Positions 1 through 12,609 of a stretch of DNA of 64,000 nt are shown here, piece by piece. The notes under the pieces were generated by a model. That model was not told where the DNA came from. It made no database searches and was given only the letters and a program-made list of their open reading frames with translations. This DNA comes from Antennarius striatus (lineage: Eukaryota > Chordata > Actinopteri > Lophiiformes > Antennariidae). How positions within the stretch are numbered: position 1 is the stretch's first letter; every line of letters starts with the position of its first letter. The translations under genes were made by a program, and so were the position numbers. The stretch is from contig NC_090789.1 in NCBI RefSeq assembly GCF_040054535.1, positions 6,428,697 to 6,492,696 on the forward strand, written 5' to 3'.

Positions 1-45
1 AATTCACACCCATAAATTATGTAGCATACAGATCTGGAATTGGTA

Positions 46-321
46 TCAGAGATTTAGTGTAATTTTTATCAAGATAGCAACTAGGTCTATTTGCCAAACA
101 CATTCCCTTGATGACCTTTCCATATTGTCTTTGACGTGTAAAGCCACCTTTGTGCTAAAAAAATGCCAAATCTCATTAATAAAAAGATCTCTATCTTTGT
201 CATTGACTTGACAGATTGCGGGCACATATGCAGACAGAAGCACCAAATCCCAAGAACGGGAGCCAAAAATATTCCAATGCGTCACTTTAAATGTCAGTGT
301 TAATGAAAAACCGGGAAGCAT
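46..321 (-). pseudogene. possible LINE endonuclease-like fragment
   Basis: A 91-codon minus-strand frame contains a stretch reading LVLLSAYVPAI followed by NDKDRDLF. This resembles the strand of APE-type endonucleases of fish non-LTR retrotransposons that usually reads 'SAYAPT...KD.FY'. Nothing recognisable of the same protein continues on either side within the window, and the catalytic GDFN motif is not seen. If real it is a short, diverged remnant. It may equally be a chance open frame. Confidence 0.22.
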
Positions 322-1721
322 ATCTGAAGTGATAATCTGGAGACCTGCTAGTAAACAGCATGGAAGACCTGAGATGAACAGGGACAGACCTGCAAGAATG
401 CAAAGGCTTACTTTGGTGACACTTTGAGAGGTTGAATTTCAGCAGCTTTAACTTTTAAGATCCAACATTTTTCAATAAGAGCAACTCCAAAAAAAAAAAC
501 TTGCATGAAAGAGTGATACTAAATGTGTCTTCCCATGCGACAGAAAGCTACCAGGATTTAACAGTTAAGCTGTGGAAACCCACAGTGTTTTCCAACCAAA
601 CACAGAATGGACAAAGTAAAAAGATTTGTAGCAAGGAATATGGAAATCTGAAAAGATGGGAGATGCTGTGGATGCAGATAGAGATACAGAGCAGCAAGAT
701 GGACAAGCGACAGAGAGAATAAAATCAGATAAGAGGAGATGGGCTGGCCTCTGATGGAATGGCAAAAAAAACCAAAAAAAACAGAAAATAACGAAAAAAG
801 AGAATCATGAGGTTAGGCCACTGTAACGATAAAATAAGACAAACTGGGAGCATAGAAGGACAACAATTTTTTTTTTAAAAAAGCAGATATGTTACAAAGA
901 GGAGTGACATGGATATTAGAATAGAATGATAAAAATTAAGAAAAACAAAAAAATCAGTTTGTTTCCCTGATTTTCTGACTGTCGGGACATTAGCATGCAA
1001 ACTGAATTCTTTGCACAGACCTGCCTGCGGTCAGTCGTCCAGAGGGGATACAAATGGGTTTACAGCAAGTTGCCTTTAATAGGCTTTTTCAAAGATTGTT
1101 ACTTCTGCTGTACGATTTTGTGTCGCATTAATAATGTTGGAGCAAATGAGTTTGCTACCAGCATTAAACACTTTGCAGTGATTGTCAATTGTTGTTCGCA
1201 AGTGAAAGGCAGCCAAAATAGAGCATGTGGGTTGCACAAACACTTTTTCTTAGCAAATTTAGAAACCCCTCTGGATAATTGAATTTGCACTAAAAGGCTG
1301 ATTTAACCAATGCCTTAATCACTCAGACTAACAGCTAACTAACTAATTTGATAATGAGCTTCTTTACCATTCAAAATAGCTCTCCATTAAAAAAAATTGC
1401 TGTTATCCATTCAACAAAACTTTTCAGTGGGATTTTATATGGAAAACTTGTGAGATGAAAGCTGCAAAAAAACAACAACAAACAAACGACAAAATGGTGA
1501 GAAAATGCAGAACTGCATGTTCGCTTGGCCTTCGCTAACAAATCTGTATGATTTCAGACAAGGAACATTGAATCAATCAAGGAAGTGAGGGAGCACGTTT
1601 TAGTATTAACTGTGCAGCTGTAGTGTTTTGAGTTGATGTGCTGCGAATCAAATTCAGGTATTAGAAGATGGAGAGATATAACAGGTGGAGGACATATGAA
1701 GAAATATCTGTGAGAGAACAA
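322..1721. other. AT-rich non-coding stretch, nothing recognised
   Basis: Only short open frames and A-runs are present (for example around 490-500 and 865-880). No splice-bounded coding segment, RNA gene or known repeat was recognised. If the promoter near 5.1 kb belongs to calcr, this would be intron 1 of that gene or DNA within it. Confidence 0.5.
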
Positions 1722-1740
1722 TCTCTCTCTCTCACACACA

Positions 1741-1809
<69 letters not shown>
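1722..1809. repeat. (CT)n-(CA)n microsatellite
   Basis: A short CT run (1722-1732) passes directly into a CA run to 1809, with one interruption (acacatacac). The open frames across it are artefacts of the dinucleotide repeat. Confidence 0.97.
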
Positions 1810-1811
<2 letters not shown>

Positions 1812-2598
1812 TAATCTCTTGTGTAGATCTCTGTTTATTGAGCCATCAACCATTCACTCGATTCTAGCACCACCTATTGATACCACTGCTCACTAAATGA
1901 GGTCCTGCAGATCTAATACTCATAGATGTGTCTCTGCAGAAAATAAAACGCTTCATTTCTATTCAATTACAATAAATGTTTGGGGCGTTTTTTTGTTTCC
2001 TTGATGTCATACATGTCTCATTCCTGAAGATTTCCATGAGCTAAGTCACAAATCACATGCATTACTGCGAACTCTTATAGAGCTGAAACTGCAAATCCAG
2101 CCACCTGCACTTGGTAAAGAGAAGAACCAGGCTGAGACAACAACAACTTATTACTGTGAGTCCCTAAAAATGAGAATTTGCCTGAATATAGATCCCGCAG
2201 CCGCATGAAGAGAAGTGAGAGCTGTTGAAGATGGTCCAAGAGAACAGGTTACAGTGCATACAACGCTAACCACATCCTAAAACATGTCCAATGTGTTAAA
2301 TAGGTTCAGCTTCGTAAACTTCATCCACCCTCCAAATGTCTCTGACACAGATGTGGGTTTATGGTAGCATGAAATGAAGAAGTAAAGCCTGACCTCTGGT
2401 TCTGAAAAGTCAGTCCGACTTGTGGTGTAATGGAGAAGGTTAAACTCCACCCCTGGATCTATCTGAGCTTGACAAATGGTTAGCCAGCGTGGGAGCTCTA
2501 AACCTTATGTGACATTTCAACATAAATCCAAATCACGTAGTTTACGGGACGTTTATCCTGGATCCTGTTCTGAAGTTTGCGAGCCAGACGACGTAAGC

Positions 2599-2900
2599 GG
2601 TTAATTAGGCTCACGTCGTGTGTGTTGGCTAAAGACAGGAAGGAAGAAGGACTTTTTGTGTACATCTGATTTGGACCACAATCAAAAATGGTATTTCATG
2701 TTGAATTTGTTTTTATTTTTTCATGGCAACATAATGTATGCATACCACAGGTTAATTAGGCTCACGTCGTGTGTGTTGGCTAAAGACAGGAAGGAAGAAG
2801 GACTTTTTGTGTACATCTGATTTGGACCACAATCAAAAATGGTATTTCATGTTGAATTTGTTTTTATTTTTTCATGGCCGCATAATGTATGCATACCACA
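2599..2900. repeat. tandem duplication of a 151-bp unit
   Basis: Two head-to-tail copies, 2599-2749 and 2750-2900, each run from ggttaattaggctcacgtcg to gcataccaca. The only difference noticed is two adjacent bases near the end (aa versus cg before cataatg). The unit is exactly 151 bp. The near-identity indicates a recent duplication. The unit was not seen elsewhere in the window and shows no coding features. Confidence 0.95.
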
Positions 2901-3027
2901 GACAGACACACAGAGGGGCTTTGGTCATAATTTCTTGTTGTATCATAACATGGAGAATAAACTTCATTGATATTGAGGAATAATAGCAGAGAGAGGATGG
3001 TCTGCTGACCTTTAATGAATGATGGGT

Positions 3028-3090
3028 CTGTATGTGTGTATCTGTGTGTGTGCGTGCGTGCGTGCGTGCGTGTGTGTGAGAGAGAGAGGG
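3028..3090. repeat. GT/GCGT/GA simple repeat
   Basis: A compound run: tgtgtgtatctgtgtgtgtg, then five gcgt units, then tgtg and a short GA run with ggg. It has no coding significance. Confidence 0.9.
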
Positions 3091-4340
3091 GGTTAGACAG
3101 TCTGTGCAGACCCGAGCATTTCTATTCATGTGGTGTTTGAATGCTGTTTAATTTAAATAGATTACAGAAGTAGACATGATTGCTCCATAATTCACCCATA
3201 AGTATTTGGGTATAAAGCGGTAAAAGCATTTGCTCCAACAAATGGTGACAAGTCAAATAGAAAAGACACCACTTTTGCATTCGAGGCACATTCCCCTTTT
3301 AAAGTCGTGCCGTCGTTTTGTCATCATTGTCATGCAGACCACTCAGACTTCATACTCAGGTCCCTTCAAAAAAAAAAAAAAAAAGCTCATTTTTCTTTTT
3401 TCTTCACACATCTGCCTCTAACCAGACAGACAGGAAGAGGAAGACAGGCATTGCATGTGATGATAAATGATGAACTTATCTCCGAGACACAGAAAGCAGC
3501 CAGACATGTTTCCGACCCAACCCAACTCACTTCAGGGCGCTGCATCAGCCTGCTTGTCTGCACGTATTTCTTCACTGCTCTCTTTCTGTTCTATGATGTT
3601 TCCCTGCGTCTCCCCCTGTGACAGCCTGACTGTTGCTATTCTTATCCTTCTCTGTGCCGCAAAGTACATATATGCTAATGATTTAAATTTGCAGGGGAAC
3701 TCTTGTTTCTCAATGAAGCCACTCCACTCACCATTACCTCCTATCAAATCCCAGATGAGACTAGTCATTACTCTAAAGACATTTCATAAACACAAAGGAA
3801 TCCCCAGAAGAAGAGTGTAGCTGCAGACATCATCTTCAAATCAGCCTCTTTAGTTTCTGCTCTAAAGTAACCAAACTGAAGCATTCTGCGTTATTTTGTC
3901 TCGCAACGTTTTGTGGGCTGGTGGGTTCAAGAAGGAATTCTTATTTTCCTTTTTCAGTGACTTTGTAAATAAAATAAGTTTCAGGGAAAAGGGATCTTTT
4001 TTCAAGCGTATAAGAAGAGAGGAAATCTTAATTATATTTTGGTCATGCAAATATAACAAAACCAACCATTCCTTCTAGAGTGAAACAAAAGTAGCTTTAG
4101 TCTTCTATACACACTCTGGGTACAATAAGCTCAGTACAATGATTTATAGGCTACAGATCCTGCAAGAAGGTTCTATGGACCTTTAATCTACGTGGCCAAT
4201 TTTGTGCAGGCTGTGAGGAGTGATTTCTCTTTTCAGGTGTGTCTTTCTTAGCTTGTAAAATTTGTTTCCAGGAACGCAATGGAAGGGAAGTGGGATCCTG
4301 CTTTCATGCAATGTACAATATATGGATGAAATGCAATTTT
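3091..4340. other. non-coding stretch, nothing firm
   Basis: Contains an A-run (3367-3384) and several unrelated open frames of 60-117 codons. None is recognised and none is bounded by convincing splice sites. Confidence 0.45.

Positions 4341-4430
<90 letters not shown>
4341..4430. repeat. (GT)n microsatellite
   Basis: About 45 GT units, nearly pure, with one early interruption (gtgtgagtgt). Confidence 0.97.
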
Positions 4431-4432
<2 letters not shown>

Positions 4433-5020
4433 TTCACATCTCTTTGGCTGCACATTTACACCTTCTACTTGCGCAATTTGAGCTCCAGCGTTTAATTTCC
4501 CCCTAAATTTGCTTTGTTTACTCCAAGGGGTATCAGAGTTACAGAAGTTGTTTATCCTGAGCATCAATTCCAGCTATAAAACACCATCACTGATAGCTTT
4601 CTATAGAATTCCTTCAGAGAAAATAAATCCCGCAAATACTGCGTGAATAATTCGTGCGTCATGGGAATTTAAAATCTTACTTCGTTTTCAGCTGCAAAGA
4701 CAACATGAGAATGAGTCACGTTCAGTATCTCTGGATGTTCCGTTGCTTAAAAAATGTTGAACAAAGGCGTTGTTCAAATTAACACGACTTTCGCAAACAA
4801 TACCTTCATTTTATTAACATACCGCAATTAAAATAGAAGTCACATTGCGTCAGCGGTCACGCTCATCCCATGCGAGAAGCGTTTTCTCCGTCATCACTCC
4901 AAAAAAAATGTGATAAAATTCTTGTCAGGTTAGGGAAAAAAATCCCCCCCCCCGCTTGTTTGATTAAACCTTTTCCAGAAGTGACTCGTTGAACAAGGAA
5001 ACACCGAGTCGGTGACTTAC

Positions 5021-5100
5021 CTTAGTTACAGAGATTTTTCGAAACTGCAACCCCAGTGAGAGAAACAGATGTGAAGGAGGTTCGGAGGAGCCCTCCTTCC
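5021..5100 (-). other. candidate non-coding first exon, leftward gene (calcr by gene order)
   Basis: Read leftward, a TATA box at 5136-5129 is followed about 30 bp later by a plausible start of transcription near 5100. A consensus splice donor, AAG|GTAAGT, has its exon edge at 5021. The sequence between has no conserved reading frame, so it would be 5' UTR. In human 7q21.3 the gene beyond the 3' end of TFPI2 and facing it is CALCR, whose first exons are non-coding, so calcr is the natural candidate. No calcr coding exon was identified in 1-5020. The gene assignment is inference; the TATA plus donor pair is seen directly. Confidence 0.4.
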
Positions 5101-5128
5101 GAGGAGACTGACCCCCAGCTTCTGCGCT

Positions 5129-5410
5129 CCTATATAACGGCGCAGCACAAATGAACTTTTCAGGACCCCACAAATAAAACCCAGAGTAAAAATCAATCTC
5201 TAACTACCACTGCAGCTTCACTGAGGCGACTACCTTTAAATGAGCTTCACTGATGAGCGGCGGTGCGCTCGGCGGAGGAGCGCGGAGCAGCGCGCCTGGC
5301 TGTGGTCGTTATGAGCGGTGACAGTTGACTGCCCGGTAATCCAAGTGCGGATAACAGCCTCCCGGTTACGCGGACGAGCGTGTGATGGTGGAGCTCCTCC
5401 TCGAGTTATC
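5129..5410 (-). promoter_or_regulatory. leftward CpG-rich promoter with TATA box
   Basis: A TATATAGG motif on the minus strand (5136-5129) is preceded upstream (5220-5410 on the plus strand) by a clearly CG-rich block with many CpGs, such as gagcggcggtgcgctcggcg. Most surrounding DNA is AT-rich. The block is cut off by a long TG repeat at 5414. Confidence 0.5.
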
Positions 5411-5412
5411 GC

Positions 5413-5413
<1 letters not shown>

Positions 5414-5496
<83 letters not shown>
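5414..5496. repeat. (GT)n microsatellite
   Basis: About 41 uninterrupted TG units directly abutting the CpG-rich promoter block, followed by ttacacacacg, which is partly complementary to the run. Confidence 0.97.
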
Positions 5497-5498
<2 letters not shown>

Positions 5499-7397
5499 AC
5501 ACACGTCTAACTGAAGACAGCGTCTCCACTGCTGCGTGTGCGCTCTCGGGCTGTTTATATGATAACAAACACAATACTGAGAATTTATTGGGAACAATGG
5601 GACTTATATTTGTGCTTTAAATTTTAAATGCACAGCAACGTGTTTTTTCTGTATCATTTAATCTAATGACCATTTTAAGTTTTTAAGTGTCGTGTTTGCA
5701 CAAGTCACGCCTGTTATCCTTGTAGATTTAAAATGTAGTTATCACTAATATATTGGCCTATAATATAACATATGTTAAAACAAATCGCATGATGAATTGT
5801 TGACTATTTTCATCATTGGCTCATTAAATGTCTCATTCAGACTTTACAGTCCAACAGTGACATTATCATGTGATAAACATTTCATTACAGTATATGAATG
5901 ATTAATTACATCACTCTTGGTGCAGACTGCATCACTTTCCAGCTGTGATGTCACAAACTGCTGTTTTTACATTTGGCTCAGTCTGAGATTCAGATTTATT
6001 CTTTTTATGGATTTGAAAATTATTTTGTGATGCCTTTCACCCAAAAAAGAATTTTATTTAGTAAACCCGCATGTAAATAAAACGTCTATTTGTCTAGAAC
6101 AAAACTCTGTGAGGATTTTTTACTTTGAACAGAAACAAACCTCTCTCCTTCAAGAAATGTGAAAACAGCCTTCTTGTGTACAACATCATCATTCTGCACT
6201 GTGAAGCTGAAACATCCAAGTGCGGCAGGAACAAGAGATATGCATTTCTGAGAGGAAAGATGAGGGTTGGGTGGGGGGAGCATTAAAGCTAGACTGAAGA
6301 GTAACTCCAGATGTCTAGAATCTGCTCCATGACTGTAGACAGTATTTTTCTGGCGTGATAGAAACTCAAGAAAGTGAGAAAGAAAGAAATAAGATTTCCC
6401 TCCATCTTCACTGTGTCGATGTGTTTTATTCATTACATTAAGGCTGCAGAACAAGTTGATTTTCTCTGGACAACTAATAGGTTGTTGGTGAATGTTGTCC
6501 AGCATCCAATTATACACAGCTCTGTTTTTTGCTTGGAGAAAGTCTTGAAATTGGAATGTTTTACCTGATCTGCATTTTAAGAGTTGTTGGATGAGAGGAA
6601 TTTTAAAAGTCGCTTCTCCTGATAAGGTGTTGCCGGGTCATTGACATTGTTGGGAACAAACTCGGCGACGTAAAACAGACGGCCCTCCTTACTGTTGGGA
6701 TTTTTGTTCCACAACTTTCATTCCACATTTAATGATAACACAATCACATCCAACCACACATACACACAGAGAAACAGACAGCCAATCTTATGATGGACAT
6801 GTTGCTGCATATTTATAACACATTATAAAACACTGAAGGACATGATGAGGCTGTCATCTCAGAATCTGGGAAATCTGCAAACAAACAGTGTTGCCGTCAG
6901 TCCAACAAAGACACACCATTCCCCTGGTAAGATGAAAATCTTCCAGGGAATATTCACCATCTTCCAAAGCTAAAAAAGAAATATTGTTCTTGTCAACTAT
7001 AGTTGATGTCTACACTCATACATTAATGAAATGATCTCTAAAAAAATGAGATTTAAAAGGATTCTGACTTTCCAGGTAAAAACAATCATTTAATTTGTTG
7101 GTTGTATTTCTTCCTCTTTTTCTGCCCCTGAATTAAAGGTATTGTGCACATTGAACACGTTAGCTGCATTACAAAGTTCTGACTTTTACTGGACACATTT
7201 GAAGTTGTGCTGCAGATGGTATTGTGATCAGAAGAAACTTCCCCCCAAAAAAGACTTCCCCTTCACAAACTCCTCTCATTATGGTCAGTTGGGTCGATGA
7301 TAGAAGGTGGTGGATGAATGAAGAAAAGGGATCTGTGGGGACACCCGTCTTGTGAGACATGCTGTGATGTGAATCTAAAGGATAATGATGGCGACAG
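5497..7397. other. intergenic, nothing recognised
   Basis: AT-rich DNA without splice-bounded coding segments. A 143-codon minus frame at 6086-6517 matches no family I know and is treated as chance. Confidence 0.5.
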
Positions 7398-7440
7398 TGG
7401 GGATGTTTGTGGTGGTGGTGGTGGGGGGGGGTTTGGGGGG
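7398..7440 (+). repeat. G-rich tract with G-runs
   Basis: GTG repeats lead into a run of nine G, then ttt and six G. Four or more G-runs with short loops lie within about 40 bases, so a G-quadruplex is possible. Confidence 0.7.
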
Positions 7441-8021
7441 CTCATGAGTCACAGTTTGAATTAAATGGGATGTCACTGTGTTGCATCCTCATTTGATAAA
7501 TGTGAGGAACGACAGATGAGAGCAGAAGGATTGTTAGCGCCTGAGTAGAAAAGATTGTGGGGTGCTTCTGCTCATGAGGTGGAATAACAGGGGAGATCAG
7601 AGGCCTGTTAGATGATGGTTCTAACTGTTGGTTACATATCAGTTCAAAATATGACTGAAGGTTCAGTCGCAAAGAAAACCTAAGCTAAACTAAAAGCAAT
7701 GTGTCTCCATTGGTTTTATGTTAAAAAATGTTTAGCTGTAAATAAGAGGTGATCAGATTTTATTGTAAGCTAGACTTGAAAACACAAAAAAACCTCAGTC
7801 CAGCTTTTGCAGCACCGACATATTTCGGCTTGACAAGGATAGGTAGGGAAACGATCATATGGCTTTGAGCTCTCATAGTCCCTAATTGGAAGAGAGGAGC
7901 GAGGTGTGGCCCATAAGGGACACCCAGTTCAAAAAGGTTTTTGAACTTTTCCAGGCTTTTTTACACTTTTTTCCCATTCAAGATCAACATAAACAGGTGA
8001 GACTTTGCCAGGAACCCTGAC

Positions 8022-8094
<73 letters not shown>

Positions 8095-8095
8095 T
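8022..8095. repeat. (ATT)n microsatellite
   Basis: About 23 ATT units, essentially pure. Confidence 0.97.
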
Positions 8096-11000
8096 TATAG
8101 CCAGCAACCGTTTTAGTTCCTTCTACAGCAGACAAAGTCAGCAACTGGCATGGGAGCAAACTCAAAGTGAAGCATGAAAACACCAATAGGCAACATATTT
8201 CCCTAAGGATTTCATAAAAACCAAATACATAGCCATGTGAATATTGTAATTACATTCAACAGATGGCCAGAAACCCTTTTCCAAATAATATGATTTTGTT
8301 CTGTAACCGCTTGATGTTTAGCTGAGCATCTGTTAATACATATTCACCATTCAACGAAGACAATGATCAAATTTCAGCGGCCAGAAATATCAACTAAACA
8401 CAGTGAATGAGGCCGAGTTGTTGTTCGCTGGTATTTGTGTTCCTGGGTTGTGCGTATATAACTGATTCTTAAGACTTTGTTTCAAGAATAACGCAGAAAG
8501 CGTTATTTTGAAAGTATATAGATAACTTTTGAGCTATGCTTAAAGTTAAAAAAAAAAATCCACTGGCTTTAGAAGAAAATTAAAATCTGCATTTGCTTCC
8601 TCTGCTCAAATAATTTTTAATCTTCTCAACCTTGATGGAAAAGATTCTGGAACTTTTACAGGAGGATGAAAACTTTATTCACAGCATGACTCACCTGCTG
8701 CAAATGAGATAGTATTCTCAAACAAGAAGGGAGCAGTCTTGTTGTTTGCAAACTGACCTTTGGCGGTTGGAAAGGGTTTCAGAAAATGATTTCTAAAACA
8801 AATACAAGTACTGTAATGATAACTCTTACCCAATATCATATTTTCTTTTGTACAAAGTTGTCCTACCTGGTAGAAACTGTACTGTACTACAAAAACCAAT
8901 GGCTAGAGCAAATAAAGGTGAAATTACATGGGTATACTTGATTATTTTGATTAAACATAGGTATACAAAGAAAACAAAGGCATCAATAGATCAATCTCCT
9001 CCAGTTGGAATTCCTCTGAGAATCTGTACGGACTTCCAAAACTGAGAAACTGAGGCGTGGATGTTTCTGGCTTTTTAAACTATACACCAGCCACACTCGT
9101 TTGGCAGTCAGATGGATGATGAATAGTTCAGTTTTTCCTCACCAGACACATCAGGCTCTGGTGTGTGAGGATACAGGGGAGATAACTGAGATGTTCCACA
9201 TGTCAGGAGAGTAGGGGGTGTTGGAGAAATTGTTGTACTTTTTAATGGGAAGTGGGTCGACTGTACCAATTGCTCCTGACTCTGAGAGGCCAGAAATGAT
9301 GGATATTTGTTGGAAATCCACTTGAATTTTCATGCAGTGAATTGCTCCAGTAGTTTCCATGTTGAAAAATAATTCAACACACACATACTGCACTGATTTA
9401 ATACAGCAGTTCCCGACCCACTACAGAAGGTTTGCAAGATAAATCACAGGGTCAGGAAATATTTAGAATGGAAAACAGAAAAGCATATCTTTACCTTACA
9501 AAATTGATACATTCAGAGTATGTTTTTCTTACACAATACTTTATGCTTTAAGACAAGTGCTAATGATTTCAATATAGGTTGTAGTAGATGCTGTAAAGCA
9601 TGCAACAAAGAAAGATCTGATTTTGTTTACATCGAATGGGATTTCTTGGAAACAAATGTAGGAACATCCACATTTACCAGCTGTTTGAGACGATAAACAC
9701 AAAATGAATAAACCATTCTTTGCATTTTAAAGAGAGAATAAACCTGCAGCTGGACCTCCTCCAATTGATTTTTATGTCCTCATGCTGCCAAAGCTGCAGA
9801 GCACTTTGAATGCAAACAAGAGCCACCCATTGAAAATAGTGCAGTCGAATGATTGAACTTTCTGAAATATAAGTAACCAGAGCTCCAAAGTCTTTTCAGT
9901 GGCACTTTATTAGTTTTACTGAAGTAGTCACAAAACTGGTTACGTTTTAAGTAGACATCCGTAACTAATATAAATTATAAATTGACTTTCCATATACTCC
10001 CTCCACCAGGGGGCGTATAAGATTCGCTCCTTCCCACACGGGTTCAGTAAGCCCAGGGCATTTATTTATATTTTTTGCATACCCTGTTTTGAATGAGCAT
10101 TACCTTTTTAACAGTAAATTCCAAAAATACTCCACAAACATCCATTCCTGCTTTAAATCAGTATTTCAAGATAGCAACTATTGCAAATATTATTGTTTGA
10201 CAAATGGCCACCGATAGCATCCTGCATTTAATTAATCTCTTTTTAAATGAGAGGCATTTTTAAAAATGTAAACGTTCATTAATCACCATTGAGAATCAGG
10301 GACAATATTACACTGCCTAATGTACTGTGGATAATGAAATGACTAGAGCAGGATCAATTCATCTCAAACCCTCTGAACTCCATTCAGTCTTTTGCAGACA
10401 TGATCAAATTGCTGCTCATTAATGGTCTGTTTCAGAGCATGTTATAATTAAAAGTTAACTGCAGCATCTATATGTACCATCCCAAACATTTATCTTATCT
10501 TTCAGTGATTAAAATAGACTGTAAGAATATGTTGCAACAAAAGATCAGCTGGTTTTAACATCATTAGCTACAGAAATAGAGAGAACAGCACATATCTCAT
10601 AAAATTCTCATAAAAATGCATACAAGTTTGGTAGATTTCTACACATTTTAAATATTATATTTTTAGTGTCTATAAAGTTAAAATATAAATTCAGAAATAA
10701 ACTAATCCTCAATCACCCCAATCCACAAAAGCCCCCCCCCCCCCCAGTTCAATGTAATGTAGGATTTGTGAAGTCTGTGAGGAGGACATATTCTTCATTT
10801 TCCTATCAGATGGATGATTTATCATTGGTTCTTAATAGCAACGGGTCTAGCCAACTGCATCATCCTTCATTCCTATTTATAGTCAAGTTGGTTAGGTTGA
10901 ACAATTGCCTTTGATATCTTTCATAAATATTTATTGATAAATGAATACTCCTGCAGCACTTCAACTAATCGTTAATGAAAAACAGACAGAAATCAGAGAT

Positions 11001-11932
11001 TTAGGGTAGACAGATATTCTGAGAAACAGTTTTTTAAAATTTTACTTTTTATCTCAGAGAGGTTTAAAGACTGTAAGTTTTAAGACATGTAAGTTATAAC
11101 ATCTAACTAAGTAGTAATAAATAATAAAAGGCAATCACTTATGTTCTGGGAAAAGCTTGCATGTGCATTCAAAAAGACTTACAATTTTCACTGATACACA
11201 CACTCACACATATATATGTATGTGTGTGTGTGTATATAGATATGCGTATATAGTATATACTAACATGTGTGTTGGTATTTGTAACTGTGTGTCTAAATTT
11301 AATCACATTATAATGGCTTTGAAAGTGTATAGAATTGTATTAATTCATAATTTCTTGACTCAACAGCTTATGACTCATCTAGACACGGAGGATCTAATGA
11401 ACCTACAGCAGTATAGTTACTTGTGTGCCCTGCAGTATTCCAAGATAAGAAGGGAAGACAGCAGCATTAGTAATAAATAGAGGAGGCCTAGAGATAAAAA
11501 TGAATGTGCCTGAAAAGAAGTTCCGAGCAAAGATCGCTTGTTTATGGGGGCTAGGGGGGTGCGTGGAGTGTTGTTGTTGTGTTTAATAAAAAGTAGGTCA
11601 CGAGCGCCCACTGTTTCGGTTGAAAAAGTTTGCAGTCAAAACATCTAATAATAACAGCTAGAGAAATTAGCATAAAACCACAATGTTTCTTATAATTCTG
11701 TGTATTTTCTCATGATCGTGCTTAAAAACAGTTAAGCAAGACAAAAATTTTAAAAAACATACATACATGTAGGATCCAAAAACACACAACTAGTAACATT
11801 ACAACAATGCTGTACAAATACAGTGGCAATGCATGTATGTGTCTCCAAGACAATGAAGGGGACATAGTCAACATTTAGGCAGGAACACAGTTAGCTTCCA
11901 TGAAGGCGTTGGTCCAGTTGGCAGTCAGATAT
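8096..11932. other. intergenic, downstream of tfpi2
   Basis: AT-rich with a C-run at 10732-10745 and short GT/TA runs near 11200-11250. The part nearest 11932 must contain the tfpi2 3' UTR. A minus-strand ATTAAA (plus tttaat, 11582-11587) could be a poly(A) signal, but this is not certain. No gene is supported. Confidence 0.5.
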
Positions 11933-12565
11933 TTACGCCTGCAAGAAAGTGATGCGATTACTTGTATTCTTTCTCTTGCGAACTCTTTTTGCTTTACTCT
12001 TTTTCTTCCCTGGAACAACAGAAAAGGATGACACACTGATTAGTAACATAATCAAAGCATTTTAGTGATCGTTTACCTCCTATTATTACACAAATTAAAT
12101 ATTTTAGAGACAGATTTTTTGATGGTGAAATCAGCTGCCTAGATTCAAACCAGCAAGCAGCTCTACTTAACAATCCAAACATAAGTCATTAAATAAAGGA
12201 ACCTGCAAATTCCTGTCAAAACACAATCTCCATTTCACTCCACGACTCCAAACAGTAACACACCTTCACCGCATACGTCCATGCAGCTTTCCCTGCTGAC
12301 AAAGTTGTTATTGCTTCCGCCACATCCTGAGTAGTTGAACTGCTCACACATCTTTGAGGCAGTGTTGTAGTAATAACGTGGAATGGAGGCTCTACACATT
12401 CCTATGTCCAGAGGATCCCGACACAGAACAGGAAGCGCTGCAAAAACGGATATCAGGCACCATAAGCATTCATGCTTTACTGATAAATTCAGTTAAATTA
12501 GATCATGTCTGACATTTCGTTGTGTTTTGTGATACTGCAGTGTGTGTGTGTGTGTGTGTGTACTG

Positions 12566-12609
<44 letters not shown>

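Noticed and set aside
1-5020. Search for calcr coding exons and for the miR-489 found in mammalian CALCR introns
   Set aside because: No minus-strand exon with a signal peptide or receptor motif was found, and no match to the recalled miR-489 sequence was seen.
4183-5597. Several 60-112 codon frames rich in His-Thr or Cys-Val repeats
   Set aside because: They are translations of the GT/CA microsatellites at 4341 and 5414. The same applies at 1554, 17192, 35025, 39386, 40183 and 53731.
6086-6517. 143-codon minus-strand frame
   Set aside because: No recognisable domain, no splice or promoter context, and frames of this size are expected by chance in 64 kb of AT-rich DNA.
11880-11935. Alternative tfpi2 tail frame reading RRKYLTANWTNAFMEANC after a CAG
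   Set aside because: Using that CAG as an acceptor puts exon 4 (phase 1) into a frame that meets TGA within five codons. The basic-tail exon at 12009-11933 joins in frame.
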